Shown piece by piece: positions 13,097 through 14,545 of a DNA stretch of 14,545 bases. Numbering within the stretch: the first letter of the stretch is position 1; each line of letters starts with the position of its first letter. The stretch is from assembly GCA_964637725.1 (NCBI GenBank), contig CAZWXH010000044.1:1-14545 (forward strand), written 5' to 3'. Below the pieces are notes generated by a model, which ran no database searches, was not told the origin of the DNA, and saw only the letters and a program-made list of their open reading frames with translations. The position numbers were made by a program, and so were the translations under genes. Source of the stretch: CAZWXH01 sp964637725 (GTDB lineage Bacteria; Bacillota_I; Bacilli_A; Erysipelotrichales; Coprobacillaceae).

Positions 13097-13125
13097 ATTA
13101 TAAGCAAAAAGCACCAAGAAAGCAA
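13097..13125 (-). promoter_or_regulatory. promoter of lspA operon
   Basis: On the minus strand, TTGCTT (13125-13120) and a perfect TATAAT (13102-13097) are spaced by 17 bases. The start near 13090 gives a very short leader at AGGTGAT, which favours the TTG start of lspA. Confidence 0.55.
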
Positions 13126-13127
13126 AG

Positions 13128-13150
13128 AAAAAAAACACAGATGTGTTTTT
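13128..13150 (-). terminator. intrinsic terminator after hemolysin III-family gene
   Basis: The 8-bp perfect stem AAAAACAC/GTGTTTTT (13131-13138 and 13143-13150), loop of four, is followed by further Ts on the minus strand (13130-13128). It overlaps the TAA stop of the upstream gene. Confidence 0.75.
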
Positions 13151-13799
13151 AAAGAATACATAAGAAAATAGCAATATAATGAAATAATGATCCAAGCATT
13201 ACAAAAATATGAAACAATTCATGAAAACCAAAACGATCACTGATATTAGGTTTCTTTAAAACATAGATAAATGCTCCAATAGAATAAGCAATTCCCCCTG
13301 CTGCTATTAAAGATAAACAAGTTGTTGATATACCAGTAAAAGCATTAAAATCAAAAACAATTGACCACCCTAATATAAGATAAATAGCCGTTGTAATTAT
13401 CCTTGGTGCATTTAACCAAATAATCTTAATCAATATCCCAACAATTGCAACACTCCATATAATAGCTAAGAAGTAATAAGAATCAGGGGCAGCCATTCCA
13501 TAAACAACGACTGGAGTATAAGTTCCAACAATCAAAACATAAATCATTGAATGATCTAATTTTCTTAATATCGTTTTTATTTTTTGACTCCCTTTAAAAA
13601 AGTGATAAATACTACTTGCACTATATAAAGCAATTGATGATATACAAAAGATAATCACTGCAATCATAATTGCTGGAGCGGTTTCTTTCTGTATACCAAC
13701 ATATATCATAATGAACATCCCTATCAATGATAGAACTGCCCCAATAAAATGAGTTTCACTGCTTATAGGATCCATTGCCTTCTTAAATAATTTTGTCAT
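13149..13799 (-). CDS. hemolysin III family (PAQR/YqfA-like) membrane protein
   Basis: Integral membrane protein of 216 aa with seven predicted helices. It carries the metal-site pattern of the PAQR/hemolysin III superfamily: SSETHFIGAVLSLIG at the N-terminus, SASSIYHFF, LDHSMIYVLIVGTYTP, and the C-terminal FGFHELFHIFVMLGSLFHYIAI. The Ser, His and Asp residues of these boxes form the putative zinc-dependent hydrolase site. Despite the family name, a hemolytic role is unproven; a membrane lipid-linked activity is the family inference. Start: ATG with GAGGAG 8 bases upstream, behind a TTGACA/TATAAT promoter. It is transcribed alone and divergently from the DUF1836 gene. Confidence 0.93.
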   Translation of the reverse strand: MTKLFKKAMDPISSETHFIGAVLSLIGMFIMIYVGIQKETAPAIMIAVIIFCISSIALYSASSIYHFFKGSQKIKTILRKLDHSMIYVLIVGTYTPVVVYGMAAPDSYYFLAIIWSVAIVGILIKIIWLNAPRIITTAIYLILGWSIVFDFNAFTGISTTCLSLIAAGGIAYSIGAFIYVLKKPNISDRFGFHELFHIFVMLGSLFHYIAIFLCIL

Positions 13800-13846
13800 T
13801 TCTTCATCTCCTCATAATATAGTTATGATTACTACATTACATATTC

Positions 13847-13874
13847 ATTATATTCAATTTGTTATCATTGTCAA
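13847..13874 (-). promoter_or_regulatory. promoter of hemolysin III-family gene
   Basis: On the minus strand, a perfect TTGACA (13874-13869) and a perfect TATAAT (13852-13847) are spaced by 16 bases. It leaves a leader of roughly 40 bases. Confidence 0.75.
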
Positions 13875-13881
13875 CTAGATG

Positions 13882-13910
13882 TTGTTATTTTCTTAAAAAT
13901 ATTGTATGAT
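13882..13910 (+). promoter_or_regulatory. promoter of DUF1836 gene
   Basis: TTGTTA (13882-13887) and TATGAT (13905-13910) are spaced by 17 bases. The start near 13917 leaves a very short leader holding GGTGA. Confidence 0.55.
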
Positions 13911-13928
13911 AAATATGGGTGATTAATT

Positions 13929-14486
13929 ATGAATAATGAATTATTTGATAAAATATTAAAACAAGTTGAAGAAATCAGTAGTATAAAAGCAGAGGATATT
14001 CCTTCATTAGATTTATACATGGATCAGATAATGACACTGTTTGATGTCAATTTAGCTGATAATAAAAGATATGAAGATGATAAGCTTTTAACAAAAACAA
14101 TGATCAATAACTATTCTAAAGAAGGATTATTAAAACCAATAAAAGGTAAAAAATATTCTAAGGATCATATTCTTCAAATGTTAATGATATATTCTTTGAA
14201 AAACACGATTTCAATTCAAGAAATAAAGAGTGTTTTACAACCTTATCATGAACAAACAGAAAAAATCGAACCTATCTATAATCAATATTTGGATATCAAA
14301 AAAGAAAGTTCACATCAACTCACTGAAGATATACAAACCCTTATTAAAGATAAACAATTAGATTTAGATGATCCTAATCAATTGACTTTAATTCTATTAC
14401 TTATTTGTTCATTAAGTAATCAATTAAAAAATATAGCTGAAAAAATACTAGATACATATATTATAGAAGAAGTTGAAAAAAAGTAG
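13929..14486 (+). CDS. DUF1836 domain-containing protein, probable DNA-binding regulator
   Basis: A 185-aa cytoplasmic protein with the DUF1836 signature. IPSLDLYMDQIMTLF (about 24-38) is followed by LLTKTMINNYSKEGLLKP (53-70), KKYSKDHILQMLMIYSLKNTISIQEIKSVL (74-103), and a helical tail with a hydrophobic stretch LTLILLLICSLSNQL. The N-terminal half resembles a MerR-like winged helix-turn-helix, with helix, turn, NYSKEGLLKP like RYYxxxGLL, and the KKYS wing. DNA binding is therefore likely, but no DUF1836 target is known to me. Start: ATG with GGTGA 6 bases upstream. It diverges from the hemolysin III-family gene across about 130 bases holding both promoters, so it could regulate that gene. 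A terminator follows directly. Confidence 0.88.
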   Translation: MNNELFDKILKQVEEISSIKAEDIPSLDLYMDQIMTLFDVNLADNKRYEDDKLLTKTMINNYSKEGLLKPIKGKKYSKDHILQMLMIYSLKNTISIQEIKSVLQPYHEQTEKIEPIYNQYLDIKKESSHQLTEDIQTLIKDKQLDLDDPNQLTLILLLICSLSNQLKNIAEKILDTYIIEEVEKK

Positions 14487-14510
14487 TGAATTAATTTTCA
14501 CTACTTTTTA
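14479..14510 (+). terminator. intrinsic terminator after DUF1836 gene
   Basis: The 12-bp perfect stem AAAAGTAGTGAA/TTCACTACTTTT (14479-14490 and 14497-14508), loop TTAATT, overlaps the TAG stop. Its shape suits both strands. The remaining 35 bases to the window end show no gene. Confidence 0.85.
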
Positions 14511-14545
14511 CATAAAAAATACAATTGCGATAAAATGTAAAATAC

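Noticed and set aside
13805..13850. AT-rich partial dyads upstream of the hemolysin III-family gene as a Fur/Zur-like box
   Set aside because: Half-sites are imperfect and the background is very AT-rich; no clear 19-base metal-regulator box.

Overview
This is a low-GC, AT-rich chromosomal segment from a Firmicutes-type bacterium. Strong Shine-Dalgarno sequences, TTGACA/TATAAT promoters, short intergenic gaps and the gene content (gerE, gerM, mutS2, uvrC, cvpA, RNase HIII-like, DUF1836) all point that way. The order and divergence of the proteins fit the Erysipelotrichia/Coprobacillus-like branch best; this placement is inference. There is no insertion sequence, prophage gene, CRISPR array or rRNA, and no gene-free stretch over 300 bases.

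Layout. Positions 1-943 hold two unrecognised genes transcribed divergently: a 105-residue soluble protein on the minus strand and a 176-residue multi-pass membrane protein on the plus strand. At 1015-1091 lies a tRNA-Arg(TCT) with its own promoter and terminator. A YyaN/AdhR-like MerR regulator (1193-1582) follows, with a perfect inverted repeat in its promoter. It converges on a long minus-strand block: ysnB-like phosphodiesterase (1597-2064), gerM-like (2107-2997), murI glutamate racemase (3060-3845), a VanY-like protein (3861-4997), gerE (5064-5267), uvrC (5311-7074), mutS2 (7074-9383) and cvpA (9383-10174). An RNase HIII homologue (10272-11177) diverges from cvpA. It converges on a second minus-strand operon, lspA-rluD-dCMP deaminase (13079 down to 11209). 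The right end holds a hemolysin III/PAQR-family membrane protein and a divergent DUF1836 regulator.

How the genes work together. The central block is a compressed version of a gene order I recall from Bacillus subtilis (rnhC-cvpA-mutS2 ... uvrC ... gerE-racE-gerM ... ysnB). The cvpA-mutS2-uvrC-gerE unit starts at a consensus promoter, is stitched together by two TAATG stop/start overlaps, and ends at a hairpin terminator after gerE. The next unit pairs the VanY-like protein with murI (cell-wall D-glutamate) and ends at a near-perfect palindromic terminator before gerM. GerE- and GerM-like proteins suggest that sporulation functions are present or were inherited.

The most notable observations are two intact, well-expressed-looking genes whose products keep their family fold signatures but have lost the catalytic residues. 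One is the RNase HIII homologue: the DE motif is AE, DQF is NQF, and the DSK motif is lost. The other is the VanY-like D,D-carboxypeptidase homologue: all three expected zinc ligands are replaced. Both look like pseudoenzymes kept at syntenic positions.
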